From positions 1 to 43,715 of the forward strand of contig NZ_CAKJTG010000031.1 in assembly GCF_917563885.1 (NCBI RefSeq): a DNA stretch of 43,715 bases, written 5' to 3'. Shown here in pieces: positions 9,323-17,439 of the stretch. Both the position numbers and the translations under genes were made by a program. The DNA is from Pseudoneobacillus rhizosphaerae (GTDB taxonomy: Bacteria; Bacillota; Bacilli; Bacillales; Cytobacillaceae). Position 1 is the stretch's first letter, and each line of letters opens with the position of its first letter. The notes under the pieces were generated by a model. That model had not been told where the DNA came from. It saw nothing but the letters and a program-made list of their open reading frames with translations, and ran no database searches.

Positions 9323-10045
9323 ATGAAGGAAATCGTTATTGAACTTGAAAATATACGCAAAAGCTATGGAAATGTAAAGGCGGTTGATGGTATTTCGCTT
9401 AGAGTAAACAAAGGAGAAGTGCTTGGTATTATCGGTGCAAATGGAGCAGGGAAATCTACAACCCTAGAAATCATGATGGGATTACGTACACCTGAAAGTG
9501 GATCTGTAAAGGTTCTTGGATTAGATATAATGGATGGGTCTTATGAAATCAAGCAAAAAATTGGTATTCAACTTCAACAAACTGCTCTATACGATCGCAT
9601 TAAAGTCAAAGAGGCACTTGAATTATTCAGTTCTTATTATGATAAAAAAAGAGATCTACAGGAGATCATTCAAGCTCTAGGACTTGAGCCTTATCTCAAT
9701 AAATATGTGAAAAACCTTTCTGGTGGATGGCAGCAGCGTACTTCATTAGCTCTTGCACTAGTGAATGATCCTGAGATTATTTTTCTAGATGAACCAACTA
9801 CAGGCTTGGATCCTCAAGCACGCCTAGAGTTGTGGAATTGTATTAACCGTTTTCGTGCAGAAGGTAAAACGATTATTCTTTCGACTCATTATATGGATGA
9901 AGCGCAGAGACATTGCGACCGTATCGCAATTATTAAAAAGGGCCATCTTGTTGCCTGTGATCAACCCAAAAATTTAATCAACTCTCTGCTAGATGGTGAA
10001 GGTTCGATGGAAGATGTTTATTTACAATATGCGGTAGGAGTATAA
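9323..10045 (+). CDS. ABC transporter ATP-binding protein (ABC-2 exporter type)
   Basis: A 240-residue ATPase subunit with Walker A GANGAGKST (G38-T46), Q-loop IGIQLQQ, signature LSGGWQQR, Walker B IIFLDEPTTGLDP and switch histidine STHYMDE. The pattern is that of the CcmA/drug-export clade that pairs with ABC-2 type permeases. The permease starts 15 bases downstream with its own ribosome site, so the two form one exporter. The signature has W where Q is commoner (LSGGQ), which this clade tolerates. The substrate cannot be told from sequence. The adjacent two-component system suggests inducible export of an antimicrobial or lipid-active compound. Confidence 0.92.
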   Translation: MKEIVIELENIRKSYGNVKAVDGISLRVNKGEVLGIIGANGAGKSTTLEIMMGLRTPESGSVKVLGLDIMDGSYEIKQKIGIQLQQTALYDRIKVKEALELFSSYYDKKRDLQEIIQALGLEPYLNKYVKNLSGGWQQRTSLALALVNDPEIIFLDEPTTGLDPQARLELWNCINRFRAEGKTIILSTHYMDEAQRHCDRIAIIKKGHLVACDQPKNLINSLLDGEGSMEDVYLQYAVGV

Positions 10046-10060
10046 AAGGGAGGAATAACT

Positions 10061-10801
10061 ATGCAAACAGTATTAGTTCATACCAAAATGGAAATGAAAT
10101 TATTTTTTCGGGAGACATTAGCGTTATTATTTACATTTATTGTACCAGCCGTTAGCTTTGTTGTGTTCGGCATGATGTTTAAATCGGATTCCTACGATGG
10201 TCTGGATTATTTTCAAGCCTATATTCCAAGTATGATTGCGATTATTATTTTTACAACAGCTTTTTTCTCCATGGGACTCCAAGTGGTCATCGATAGAGAG
10301 AAAGGAGTTTATAAACGATTAAAAGGAACTCCCCTTAATCAAAAAGCTATCTTTACAGCAACTATAATAAAGGGATTTTTCGCGATTTATGTAGGTGCAA
10401 TTGAAATATTATTGATTGCCAAATTTGGCTTTGGAGCAGGAATAACAGAGCATCCGTTACAGTTCTTTATTGCACTAACCTTCTGTTCCATCACGTTTTT
10501 TTCAATCGGATTTATTGTATCTAGCCTTGCCAAGCGTATGCAAACAGCTTTAGGGATTGCGATGATTGCCATGTATCCGATGATGTTTTTATCAGGAGCA
10601 ACGATTCCTTTAGACGCCTTTCCGGAAATTTTGCAAAAATCTGCTGTGATCATACCTCTAACGTATGTAGTAAATGTATTAAGGGATGGTTGGAACGGCT
10701 CACTTTTTACTGCCGGTGCTTTAGTGGATTTAATTGTATTAGCAGGAATCCTTATTGTTTCGACGATTATTGGAACGAGATTTTTTCGATGGACTGATTA
10801 A
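10061..10801 (+). CDS. ABC-2 type permease
   Basis: A 246-residue membrane subunit with about six hydrophobic segments in the ABC-2 pattern. The first is near residue 20. A cytoplasmic stretch with REKGVYKRLKGTPL is the family's conserved coupling region. A late motif, MYPMMFLSGATIPLDAFP, is typical of this family just before the last segments. It partners the ATPase immediately upstream; two permease copies would form the channel. GGGAGG lies just before the ATG. Confidence 0.9.
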   Translation: MQTVLVHTKMEMKLFFRETLALLFTFIVPAVSFVVFGMMFKSDSYDGLDYFQAYIPSMIAIIIFTTAFFSMGLQVVIDREKGVYKRLKGTPLNQKAIFTATIIKGFFAIYVGAIEILLIAKFGFGAGITEHPLQFFIALTFCSITFFSIGFIVSSLAKRMQTALGIAMIAMYPMMFLSGATIPLDAFPEILQKSAVIIPLTYVVNVLRDGWNGSLFTAGALVDLIVLAGILIVSTIIGTRFFRWTD

Positions 10802-10859
10802 TTACCTGTACTATGAAAAGGTGAACAGCTTACAACAAAAAACTCAAGGAGTTTTTCTT

Positions 10860-11024
10860 TTGGAGAAGAATCATACGTTAAATCTATTATATTTGACTCC
10901 ATCAACAGTACCTATGTTCCTATTAGGATATATCAATAAGAGTGTGACTTTAATGACTGCAGGAATAATTCTGTTGGCCATTTATATCATTATAGGATTA
11001 AAACAAATACGTAGTAAGATATAG
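10860..11024 (+). CDS. 54-residue two-segment membrane peptide
   Basis: A TTG start at 10860 is preceded by AAGGAG (10846-10851) at an eight-base spacing, giving MEKNHTLNLLYL and ending IGLKQIRSKI. A longer frame starting at 10755 would overlap the permease end and has no ribosome site. Two hydrophobic stretches (about residues 7-24 and 30-48) suggest a helical hairpin. It lies between the ABC permease and the monooxygenase on the same strand, so it could be an accessory of the exporter. No family recognised. Confidence 0.55.
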   Translation: MEKNHTLNLLYLTPSTVPMFLLGYINKSVTLMTAGIILLAIYIIIGLKQIRSKI

Positions 11025-11059
11025 TAAGGGATGATGTTTTCGAGGGGGAGCTAATTGAA

Positions 11060-12115
11060 ATGGATAATTATGATGTAATCGTAGTTGGGGCCGGGCAAGC
11101 GGGCATTAGTATCGGATATTTCTTGAAAAATAAAGGACTATCGTTCGTCCTATTAGAATCAAATCATAGAATTGGAGAATCCTGGAGAAAAAGATATGAA
11201 TCATTAGTATTATTTACTCCACGCCAATATAGCTCCTTACCTGGTATGCAAATGGAAGGTTCTGCAGATGAGTTTCCTTCAAAAGATGATATGGCTGACT
11301 ATCTAGAAAAGTATGTGAACCACTTTAATTTACCAGTAAAATTAAATACATCGGTTTTAAAGATAAACAAAAACCAAGATGACTTTGAAGTTACAACCAA
11401 TCAAGGCGTAATATATTCCAAGCAAATTGTAATTGCCTCAGGAGCTTTTCAAAAGCCATTTGTTCCTTCGTTCATGAGTAATCATACCGAGAAAAATTTA
11501 TTTCAAATACATTCCTCCTCCTATCTTTCCCCCAATCAATTACGTAGCGGTTCAGTATTAGTTGTTGGTGGAGGAAATTCTGGTGCGCAAATTGCAGTAG
11601 AATTAGCAAAAGAGAGAAATGTAACGTTAGCCGTTAGTCATCCCTTTAAGTTTTTACCGCTTCGTTTGTTAGGGAGAAGCATCTTTAATTGGTTAGAAAT
11701 GGTTGGATTATTGTACGCTGGGATTGATACTAGAAAAGGCAAATGGTTTCAAAGACAAAGTGACCCAATTTTCGGATCTGACCTAAAAAAATTAATTTCT
11801 GATAATCGGATTATGATTAAGCCAAGGGTAATAAAAGCTGATGGAAACGTAGTGATGTTTGAAGATAATGATACACAAGTTGTTGAGAATATTATTTGGT
11901 CAACAGGTTTTATTCCGTCTTATGAGTGGATTAACATAGATGGGGTCACGTCGCCTAATGGAAAACCAATCCATGAAAGAGGGGTAAGCCCAATTAAAGG
12001 ATTATATTTTATCGGTCTTCCTTGGCAATATCAAAGAGGTTCCGCCTTAGTTTGTGGTGTGGGATTAGATGCAAAGTTTATTGTTACATCCATTCTAAAA
12101 CTTAATGAATTATAA
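11060..12115 (+). CDS. FAD-dependent NAD(P)-binding monooxygenase (CzcO/COG2072 type)
   Basis: A 351-residue flavoprotein with two Rossmann motifs. VVGAGQAG (about residue 9) binds FAD, and VVGGGNSG (about residue 170) binds NAD(P)H. The sequence between them includes ESWRKRYESLVLFTPRQYSSLPG, where the family has its W-x(5)-Y/R flavin region. IIWSTGF near residue 280 is the usual ATG-like motif. Proteins of this group are often named CzcO or putative flavin monooxygenases and are found near metal or drug exporters; their substrates are mostly unproven. GGGGGAG lies upstream of the ATG. It may be cotranscribed with the 54-residue peptide, which ends 35 bases before. Confidence 0.85.
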   Translation: MDNYDVIVVGAGQAGISIGYFLKNKGLSFVLLESNHRIGESWRKRYESLVLFTPRQYSSLPGMQMEGSADEFPSKDDMADYLEKYVNHFNLPVKLNTSVLKINKNQDDFEVTTNQGVIYSKQIVIASGAFQKPFVPSFMSNHTEKNLFQIHSSSYLSPNQLRSGSVLVVGGGNSGAQIAVELAKERNVTLAVSHPFKFLPLRLLGRSIFNWLEMVGLLYAGIDTRKGKWFQRQSDPIFGSDLKKLISDNRIMIKPRVIKADGNVVMFEDNDTQVVENIIWSTGFIPSYEWINIDGVTSPNGKPIHERGVSPIKGLYFIGLPWQYQRGSALVCGVGLDAKFIVTSILKLNEL

Positions 12116-12150
12116 AATAGGGTAATTAGTCGATTACTAATAGACCTCAA

Positions 12151-12180
12151 TATAGCAGTCTGTCTTGTCAGACTGCTATA
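12151..12180. terminator. Perfect hairpin between convergent genes
   Basis: Twelve-base perfect arms TATAGCAGTCTG (12151-12162) and CAGACTGCTATA (12169-12180) with a six-base loop, between a plus-strand gene ending at 12115 and a minus-strand gene ending at 12243. T-runs are weak on both sides. It probably serves both directions. Confidence 0.6.
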
Positions 12181-12242
12181 TCCTGTTTAGTTCTAGTGTT
12201 GTAAGAAGTTTCTTCAAATTATCATAGAATAGAAGTTAGAAA

Positions 12243-12983
12243 TTATAGATCTGAAATCATACCGCCATCTACAACAAATTGGGAACCTGTTGAATAGCTT
12301 GAATCATCTGAAGCAAGGTAAATAACCAAGTTGGAAACTTCTTCTGTTTTTGCTCTTCTTCTTAACGGAATGTCTTGTTCTAATTTTTTAATAATTTCAG
12401 CTACATCACCTTGTTCAGCCATAGGAGACTCAATAACTCCAGGATGAACTGAATTCACTCTGATGTTGAATTGACCTAGTTCAGCGGCGGCACCCTTTGT
12501 CATACCAGTGACAGCATGTTTTGATGCACTATAAGCAATTGCTGTGGGCGCACTTACTAAACCGTCAACTGATGAGATGTTAACAATAGACCCACCATTT
12601 GCTTTTTTCATAGAAGGTACGACTGTCTTCATACCTAAAAATACGCCTAATTCATCGATTTCAAATGTTAATCTAAAGTCTTCTTCTGTTAGTTCTTCCA
12701 ATGGTTTAAAAATGCCAATTCCTGCATTATTAACTAATACTGTGACTGGTCCAAATTTTTCCTCCGTTTTTTCTACAACTTCCTTCCAATTATCAGCCTT
12801 TGATACATTGAGTTTCAAAGCAATTGCATTTTGTCCTAATTCATCTGCTAACTTTTGAGCTGCTTCTAAATTAATATCGGTAATAACAACTTTTGCGCCT
12901 TCTTCAACAAATTTCCGAGCATGCATAGCACCCATTCCTTGTGCTGCCCCAGTGATGATCGCTACTTTATTTTGTAATTTCAT
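12243..12983 (-). CDS. Short-chain dehydrogenase/reductase
   Basis: A classical SDR of 246 residues. TGAAQGMG (cofactor loop), NNAG, the catalytic serine in NISSVDG, YSASK (Tyr-x3-Lys) and VHPGVIESPM are all present. D after the second strand (VITDIN) suggests NAD rather than NADP. Close relatives are annotated as glucose 1-dehydrogenase or 3-alpha-hydroxysteroid dehydrogenase, but substrate cannot be assigned from sequence. The start is at 12983, since GGAGGA (12991-12996 complement) sits six to eight bases before this ATG. An ATG at 12998 overlaps that site and is not the likely start. Confidence 0.88.
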   Translation of the reverse strand: MKLQNKVAIITGAAQGMGAMHARKFVEEGAKVVITDINLEAAQKLADELGQNAIALKLNVSKADNWKEVVEKTEEKFGPVTVLVNNAGIGIFKPLEELTEEDFRLTFEIDELGVFLGMKTVVPSMKKANGGSIVNISSVDGLVSAPTAIAYSASKHAVTGMTKGAAAELGQFNIRVNSVHPGVIESPMAEQGDVAEIIKKLEQDIPLRRRAKTEEVSNLVIYLASDDSSYSTGSQFVVDGGMISDL

Positions 12984-13014
12984 GCTAAGTTCCTCCAATT
13001 TCTGAGTTTGGTAT

Positions 13015-13220
13015 ACTATATTATAGTTTCCGTATTAGAAAGTTTAATTCCGTTTCACTCCCCTGTAGAATCACCTTTCCGATATTAAATATTGATAATA
13101 ATTTGATTCCTATTTCTCGAATTCGAGATATTAATGATAAAAGTGATAGTTGTTAACAACTAGTGAACATGGTTAATGTAAATACTATATAAATATATTG
13201 TCAATTAGAGAATCTCTAAT
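13015..13220. promoter_or_regulatory. Intergenic region with four palindromes
   Basis: The gap 12984-13436 between divergent genes contains ACTATA-T-TATAGT (13015-13027), TCTCGAATTCGAGA (13115-13128), AGTTGTTAACAACT (13148-13161) and ATTAGAGA-A-TCTCTAAT (13204-13220), all perfect. Palindromes of this size in a divergent promoter region suggest binding sites for dimeric repressors, possibly more than one. No regulator gene lies next to them. A TATAAT-like element for the SDR gene overlaps the first. Confidence 0.45.
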
Positions 13221-13436
13221 TTGGGATAAATGTGTTTTTTTCATTCCTTATCAATAAAATATCATAATAAAGGTCAATTAAAATTATGATATGGTAAAGA
13301 TAAGAAGTAAAATAAGAAAGTGGGAAGAGGTTCCTGAACTATTCCCTAATCAATATTTAAAACTCAAGTTCATGATTTTTGCATATAAGATGACAAAAAA
13401 TATGAACTGTAAAAAAGGAGTTTAATGGAGGATAAT

Positions 13437-13961
13437 ATGGAAAATAATGATATTTTAATTCGCTTAAGGTATGCGCTAGATATAAAAAATAAAGATATGG
13501 TAGAAATCTTTAAGCTCGGTGGTATCGAAGTAACAAAAGACGAAGTGCTGAAGATACTAACAAAATCAAAAGATGATGACTATAATGAAACTGAATTTGG
13601 TGATGTTGAAGAAAATGAAGACCAAATAAAATGCAATGATAGCATGTTAGAATCCTTCTTAAATGGCTTTATAACCTTTAAAAGAGGGAAACAAGACCCA
13701 AAACCAGGACAAGCTCCAGAGACGGCACCTTCAATAAAGACTAAAGAAAGAGTTAATAATCTATTACTAAAAAAATTGAAGATAGCACTAGCATTAACTA
13801 GCGAGGATATGATTGATATTTTAGCAACTGCTGGAGTTAATATTACAAAAGGTGAATTAAGTGCTCTATTAAGAAAAGAAGGGCATAAAAATTACAAAGA
13901 GTGCGGTGATCGATACGCTAGAAATTTCTTAAAAGGACTGGCAATCAAATATCGAGGATAG
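13437..13961 (+). CDS. DUF1456 (YehS-like) protein
   Basis: A 174-residue protein with two copies of the DUF1456 unit: MENNDILIRLRYALDIKNKD at the start and LKKLKIALALTSEDMIDIL from about residue 110. Each unit is followed by a G-x-E/N-V/I-T-K helix and an S-FLNGF or NFLKGL ending. Escherichia coli YehS has the same layout. The biochemical function of the family is unknown. The start at 13437 is chosen by homology to MxxNDIL starts and by GGAGG five bases upstream. An in-frame ATG at 13425 with AAGGAG is the alternative. The linker between repeats is acidic and Pro-rich. Confidence 0.85.
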   Translation: MENNDILIRLRYALDIKNKDMVEIFKLGGIEVTKDEVLKILTKSKDDDYNETEFGDVEENEDQIKCNDSMLESFLNGFITFKRGKQDPKPGQAPETAPSIKTKERVNNLLLKKLKIALALTSEDMIDILATAGVNITKGELSALLRKEGHKNYKECGDRYARNFLKGLAIKYRG

Positions 13962-13996
13962 GGATATAGATAGTAACAAAAAAGTGGGGGATTTTT

Positions 13997-14266
13997 GTGT
14001 TTATTGTAACTGAAGCAGCAAAAGCAGAACTACAAAACAGATTAAAGGATGCAAATAATAATCAATTAATCCGGTTACAAATGCGTAAAAGCTGTTTTAT
14101 GAAACTGAAATTACGGCTAGAAGAGTCTATTCTGCCAAATGATGATGAAATGATAGTAGATGAGATGAGTTTTATCATCGACAAAGGTGAGTGCCACTAT
14201 TTCAGAAATAAAACGTTAGATTTTATACCTGATAAAACGGGTTTTAAACAATTTGAGATAATATAA
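13997..14266 (+). CDS. HesB/IscA-superfamily protein lacking the CGC motif
   Basis: An 89-residue protein whose start (FIVTEAAKAELQNRL) and strand pattern resemble the A-type iron-sulfur carrier fold. It lacks the C-terminal Cys-Gly-Cys that binds the cluster. Only two cysteines occur (in RKSCF and GECHY), not at the canonical positions. Bacillus has several such degenerate HesB-like proteins with no known cluster role. GTG start with GGGGGA upstream. It lies 35 bases after the YehS-like gene and is probably cotranscribed. Function unknown. Confidence 0.6.
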   Translation: MFIVTEAAKAELQNRLKDANNNQLIRLQMRKSCFMKLKLRLEESILPNDDEMIVDEMSFIIDKGECHYFRNKTLDFIPDKTGFKQFEII

Positions 14267-14297
14267 GCCAGATCCCTTAAGGGATTTGGCTCTTTTT
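14267..14297 (+). terminator. Rho-independent terminator
   Basis: Arms GCCAGATCCC (14267-14276) and GGGATTTGGC (14281-14290) with a TTAA loop, followed by TCTTTTTT. It begins right after the stop codon. Confidence 0.88.
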
Positions 14298-14427
14298 TAT
14301 AACAAAATCATCTTTAACAATCATTACTTATTATGGTATTAATTCCCACCATAACAAGAACGTGAGTAATAGCGAGTGTTCGAAGGATATTTCCCTATTT
14401 GTTAATACAGTTTGAATTCAAAGTATA

Positions 14428-14456
14428 TTGACATAATAAAAAAAAAGAGTTAGCAT
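14428..14456 (+). promoter_or_regulatory. SigA promoter of the IclR operon
   Basis: Consensus TTGACA (14428-14433) and TAGCAT (14451-14456) with a 17-base spacer. Transcription would begin near 14463. Confidence 0.65.
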
Positions 14457-14488
14457 AAACACATCGATTTGATTATATACGAACGCTA

Positions 14489-14503
14489 TTCGATAATGTC
14501 GAA
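14489..14503 (+). promoter_or_regulatory. Possible IclR operator
   Basis: TTCGA-TAATG-TCGAA is a perfect inverted repeat about 26-40 bases past the predicted transcription start and just before the regulator gene. This is a position suited to autorepression. Confidence 0.45.
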
Positions 14504-14522
14504 CGACGAAAGAGGGATGATA

Positions 14523-15287
14523 ATGTCTGAACGTTTAATTCAATCGATTGAAAGGGCAGCTGATATCCTCGAATTATTTATAAGTACAAGTCCAGAATTA
14601 AGTGTCAAAGAGATTAGTCAGCATTTAAATTTATCTAAAAGCACGGTTCACGGAATTATTAAGACCTTAGAACATAGAGGCTATCTTCAACAAAATCCAG
14701 ATGATTTGAAGTACAAGTTAGGTATTAAACTTTTTGAACTTGGTAATTTTGTGGGCAAATATCTTGATATTAGAGGAATTGCAAGGCCAATTATTAGTAA
14801 TTTGGTAGCAGAATTAAATGAAACCGTCCACTTAGTCACATTACAACGTGATGAACTGGTTTATGTTGAAAAAGTAGAAGGACCGAGTGCTCTTACAATT
14901 TATTCCCATATAGGAAAAAGAGCTCCATTTCATTGTACAGGCGTCGGGAAATCGATTCTTGCTTATTTAAGTGAAAAAGAGGTAGATAGAATTTTATCAA
15001 CAGTCGTTTTGAAATCGTTTACAGAATTCACCATGACTGATATCCAAGAAATTAAAGAACATTTAATTTCTATACGGGAGCAAGGCTTCGCTACCGATGA
15101 TGAAGAGATAGAGTTAGGCCTTAAATGTGTAGCAGCGCCTATATTTAATCATCAAGGGAATGTAATCGCTTCAATAAGCTGTGCTGCACCTAAAATGAGG
15201 CTGGATGAGGAACGACTCCCTAAGGTAATAGAAGGAATCAAAGCAGCAGCATTAGAAATTTCAAAAAACATAGGTTATAAAGGCTAA
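14523..15287 (+). CDS. IclR-family transcriptional regulator
   Basis: A 254-residue regulator. The N-terminal winged helix-turn-helix (about 1-70) shows SIERAADILELF, LSVKEISQHLNLSKSTVHGIIKTL and KYKLGIKLFELG, all typical of IclR. The C-terminal ligand domain contains VHLVTLQRDELVYVEKVEG, PFHCTGVGKSILAYL and ELGLKCVAAPIFNHQG. The start at 14523 is set by AGAGGG seven bases upstream; a longer in-frame version to 14469 lacks one. It is first in an operon with an aldehyde dehydrogenase, an aldolase and a permease, which it probably controls in response to their substrate. Confidence 0.93.
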   Translation: MSERLIQSIERAADILELFISTSPELSVKEISQHLNLSKSTVHGIIKTLEHRGYLQQNPDDLKYKLGIKLFELGNFVGKYLDIRGIARPIISNLVAELNETVHLVTLQRDELVYVEKVEGPSALTIYSHIGKRAPFHCTGVGKSILAYLSEKEVDRILSTVVLKSFTEFTMTDIQEIKEHLISIREQGFATDDEEIELGLKCVAAPIFNHQGNVIASISCAAPKMRLDEERLPKVIEGIKAAALEISKNIGYKG

Positions 15288-15342
15288 TCATCTTTTAGGA
15301 AAAAGACATAAATAGATATCTATTTTTAGGAGGAGAAGAATC

Positions 15343-16230
15343 TTGTCAAAAGTAAAAGTTGCTATTCTTGGCTCAGGTAATATTGGTACGGATTTAATGA
15401 TAAAGCTTGGACGTTCTAAAACTTTAGAGCTAACAGCTGTTATAGGAATTGACCCTCAATCAGACGGATTACGTCGTGCAAGAGAATTAGGGTATGCAGG
15501 AGTTCATACAGGGATTGATGGCTTTCTAGCAGATCCAGAATTAGAAGCTGATATTGTCTTTGATGCCACTTCAGCGAAAGCTCATCTTTATAATGCAAAA
15601 GTTTTAAAAGAGGCTGGAATTAAAGTAATTGATATGACTCCTGCAGCAGTAGGACCGCTAGTGTGTGCGGCTGTAAATATTGAAGATCATTTAGATAAAG
15701 ATAATATCAATCTTATTACATGTGGTGGACAAGCAACTATTCCGATGGTACATGCAGTAAACCGTGTATCTTCAGTAGAATACGCAGAAATTGTTGCTAC
15801 GATTGCTAGCCTAAGTGCTGGCCCTGGAACTCGTGCTAACATTGATGAATTTACCGAAACAACTTCTCGTGCGATTGCAGAAGTTGGAGGCGCGAAAAAA
15901 GGTAAGGCGATTATGATATTGAATCCTGCAGAGCCTCCTATTATGATGCGTGATACAGTTTATACACTAGTAGAAGATGGAACGATGAACGAAGAAGCAA
16001 TAAGACAATCCATTGATGAAATGGTTAAAGTGGTTCAAACGTATGTGCCTGGCTATAGACTTCGTACAGAGCCTATTTTTGAAGGAAATAAAGTGACCAT
16101 CTTCCTTGAAGTGGAAGGTGCAGGTGACTATTTACCTAAATACTCAGGAAATCTTGATATTATGACTTCAGCTGGTGTCAAAATTGCTGAAGCATTTGCT
16201 CAAAAATTAATAATGAAAGAAACAGTTTAA
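15343..16230 (+). CDS. mhpF: Acetaldehyde dehydrogenase (acylating)
   Basis: A 295-residue NAD-dependent enzyme that converts acetaldehyde plus CoA to acetyl-CoA. The Rossmann motif [12 protein letters not shown] opens the protein, and the catalytic cysteine C127 lies in [15 protein letters not shown], the hallmark of the MhpF/DmpF group. The C-terminal region [38 protein letters not shown] (shown by its ends, about 232-270) is the dimer and aldolase contact region. TTG start at 15343 with AGGAGGAG. It precedes its partner aldolase by 24 bases. In this family the two enzymes form a channelling complex that passes acetaldehyde directly. Confidence 0.93.
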   Translation: MSKVKVAILGSGNIGTDLMIKLGRSKTLELTAVIGIDPQSDGLRRARELGYAGVHTGIDGFLADPELEADIVFDATSAKAHLYNAKVLKEAGIKVIDMTPAAVGPLVCAAVNIEDHLDKDNINLITCGGQATIPMVHAVNRVSSVEYAEIVATIASLSAGPGTRANIDEFTETTSRAIAEVGGAKKGKAIMILNPAEPPIMMRDTVYTLVEDGTMNEEAIRQSIDEMVKVVQTYVPGYRLRTEPIFEGNKVTIFLEVEGAGDYLPKYSGNLDIMTSAGVKIAEAFAQKLIMKETV

Positions 16231-16254
16231 ACTGTAGAAAGGGGAATTTTTCAA

Positions 16255-17277
16255 ATGACAAATACAAGAGATATTCAAATCACAGAAGTTGCGTTGCGTG
16301 ATGGAAGTCATGCTGTTGCGCATCAATATACCGTTGAACAAGTACTTAAAGTAGCAAAAGCATTAAATGATGCCAATGTCCCTTATATAGAAGTATCTCA
16401 TGGAGATGGGTTAGCAGGTTCTTCCTTGCAATATGGCCTTTCACGTACAAATGAAATGGAATTAATTGAAGCAGCAGTTTCTGTTGCAGATAAGTCCAAG
16501 GTGGCTGTTTTGCTTTTACCAGGAATAGGTACTTTGCATGATTTAAAAGAGGCGGCAAATCTTGGAGCAAAAATGGCTCGTATAGCTACGCACGTAACGG
16601 AAGCCGATGTGGCTCCACAGCATATTGCTTATGCAAAGGAACTAGGAATGGAAACGGTAGGATTTTTAATGATGAATCATATGGCTCCCGTGGACAAACT
16701 AGTGGAACAAGCGAAGTTAATGGAGAGTTATGGTGCGGATACTGTTTATGTTGTGGATTCAGCGGGTTATTTATTACCTAACCAAGTTCGTGAACGTATT
16801 CATGCCCTTAAACAGTCAGTAGGAGTAAATATTGGTTTCCATGGCCATAACAATTTATCTTTAGCGATGGCTAATACACTAGTGGCAATCGAAGAAGGTG
16901 CTACTTATATCGATGGAAGTGTTCGTTGTTTAGGTGCGGGCGCTGGTAATACACAAACAGAAGTATTAGTAGCCGTTCTTGAACGTATGGGTGTAAAAAC
17001 TGGGGTCGATTTATATAAAATGATGGACTTAGCAGAGGATATCATTGCACCGTTATTACCAGTCCCACAAGAGATCACAAAGGATAGCTTAACACTTGGT
17101 TATGCTGGTGTATACTCAAGCTTTGCTCTTCATGCTAAGCGTGCTGCTGAAAAATTCGGCGTTGATTCACGTGATATTTTAGTAGAATTAGGAAAACGTA
17201 AAGTTGTTGGCGGTCAAGAGGATATGATCGTTGAAGTAGCTGCAGAAATTGCAAAAAGTAAAATTGTATTAAGCTAA
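16255..17277 (+). CDS. mhpE: 4-hydroxy-2-oxovalerate aldolase
   Basis: A 340-residue class II, metal-dependent aldolase of the DmpG/MhpE type that splits 4-hydroxy-2-oxopentanoate into pyruvate and acetaldehyde. EVALRDGSHAVAHQYT contains the Arg-Asp and catalytic His of the active site, and GFHGHNNLSLA supplies the two metal-binding histidines. The C-terminal part (YAGVYSSFALHAKRAAEKFGV) is the communication domain that docks on the dehydrogenase. Length is normal. Other meta-cleavage genes (hydratase, hydrolase, dioxygenase) are absent nearby, so the physiological substrate may be another 4-hydroxy-2-oxoacid. Confidence 0.93.
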   Translation: MTNTRDIQITEVALRDGSHAVAHQYTVEQVLKVAKALNDANVPYIEVSHGDGLAGSSLQYGLSRTNEMELIEAAVSVADKSKVAVLLLPGIGTLHDLKEAANLGAKMARIATHVTEADVAPQHIAYAKELGMETVGFLMMNHMAPVDKLVEQAKLMESYGADTVYVVDSAGYLLPNQVRERIHALKQSVGVNIGFHGHNNLSLAMANTLVAIEEGATYIDGSVRCLGAGAGNTQTEVLVAVLERMGVKTGVDLYKMMDLAEDIIAPLLPVPQEITKDSLTLGYAGVYSSFALHAKRAAEKFGVDSRDILVELGKRKVVGGQEDMIVEVAAEIAKSKIVLS

Positions 17278-17439
17278 TTTTAAAAGTAAGGAATTGTTAA
17301 AAAAGATAGATTAATAGAGAGTATATAAGGTTGATAGAGGTGAGATAATTGATTTCGCTTCTATCGGCTTACTAAAAGTGTTTCTTGAAAGCGTTCTTAG
17401 ATTAGAAATCGATGGATTACGAATAGAGGGAGAAATAAA

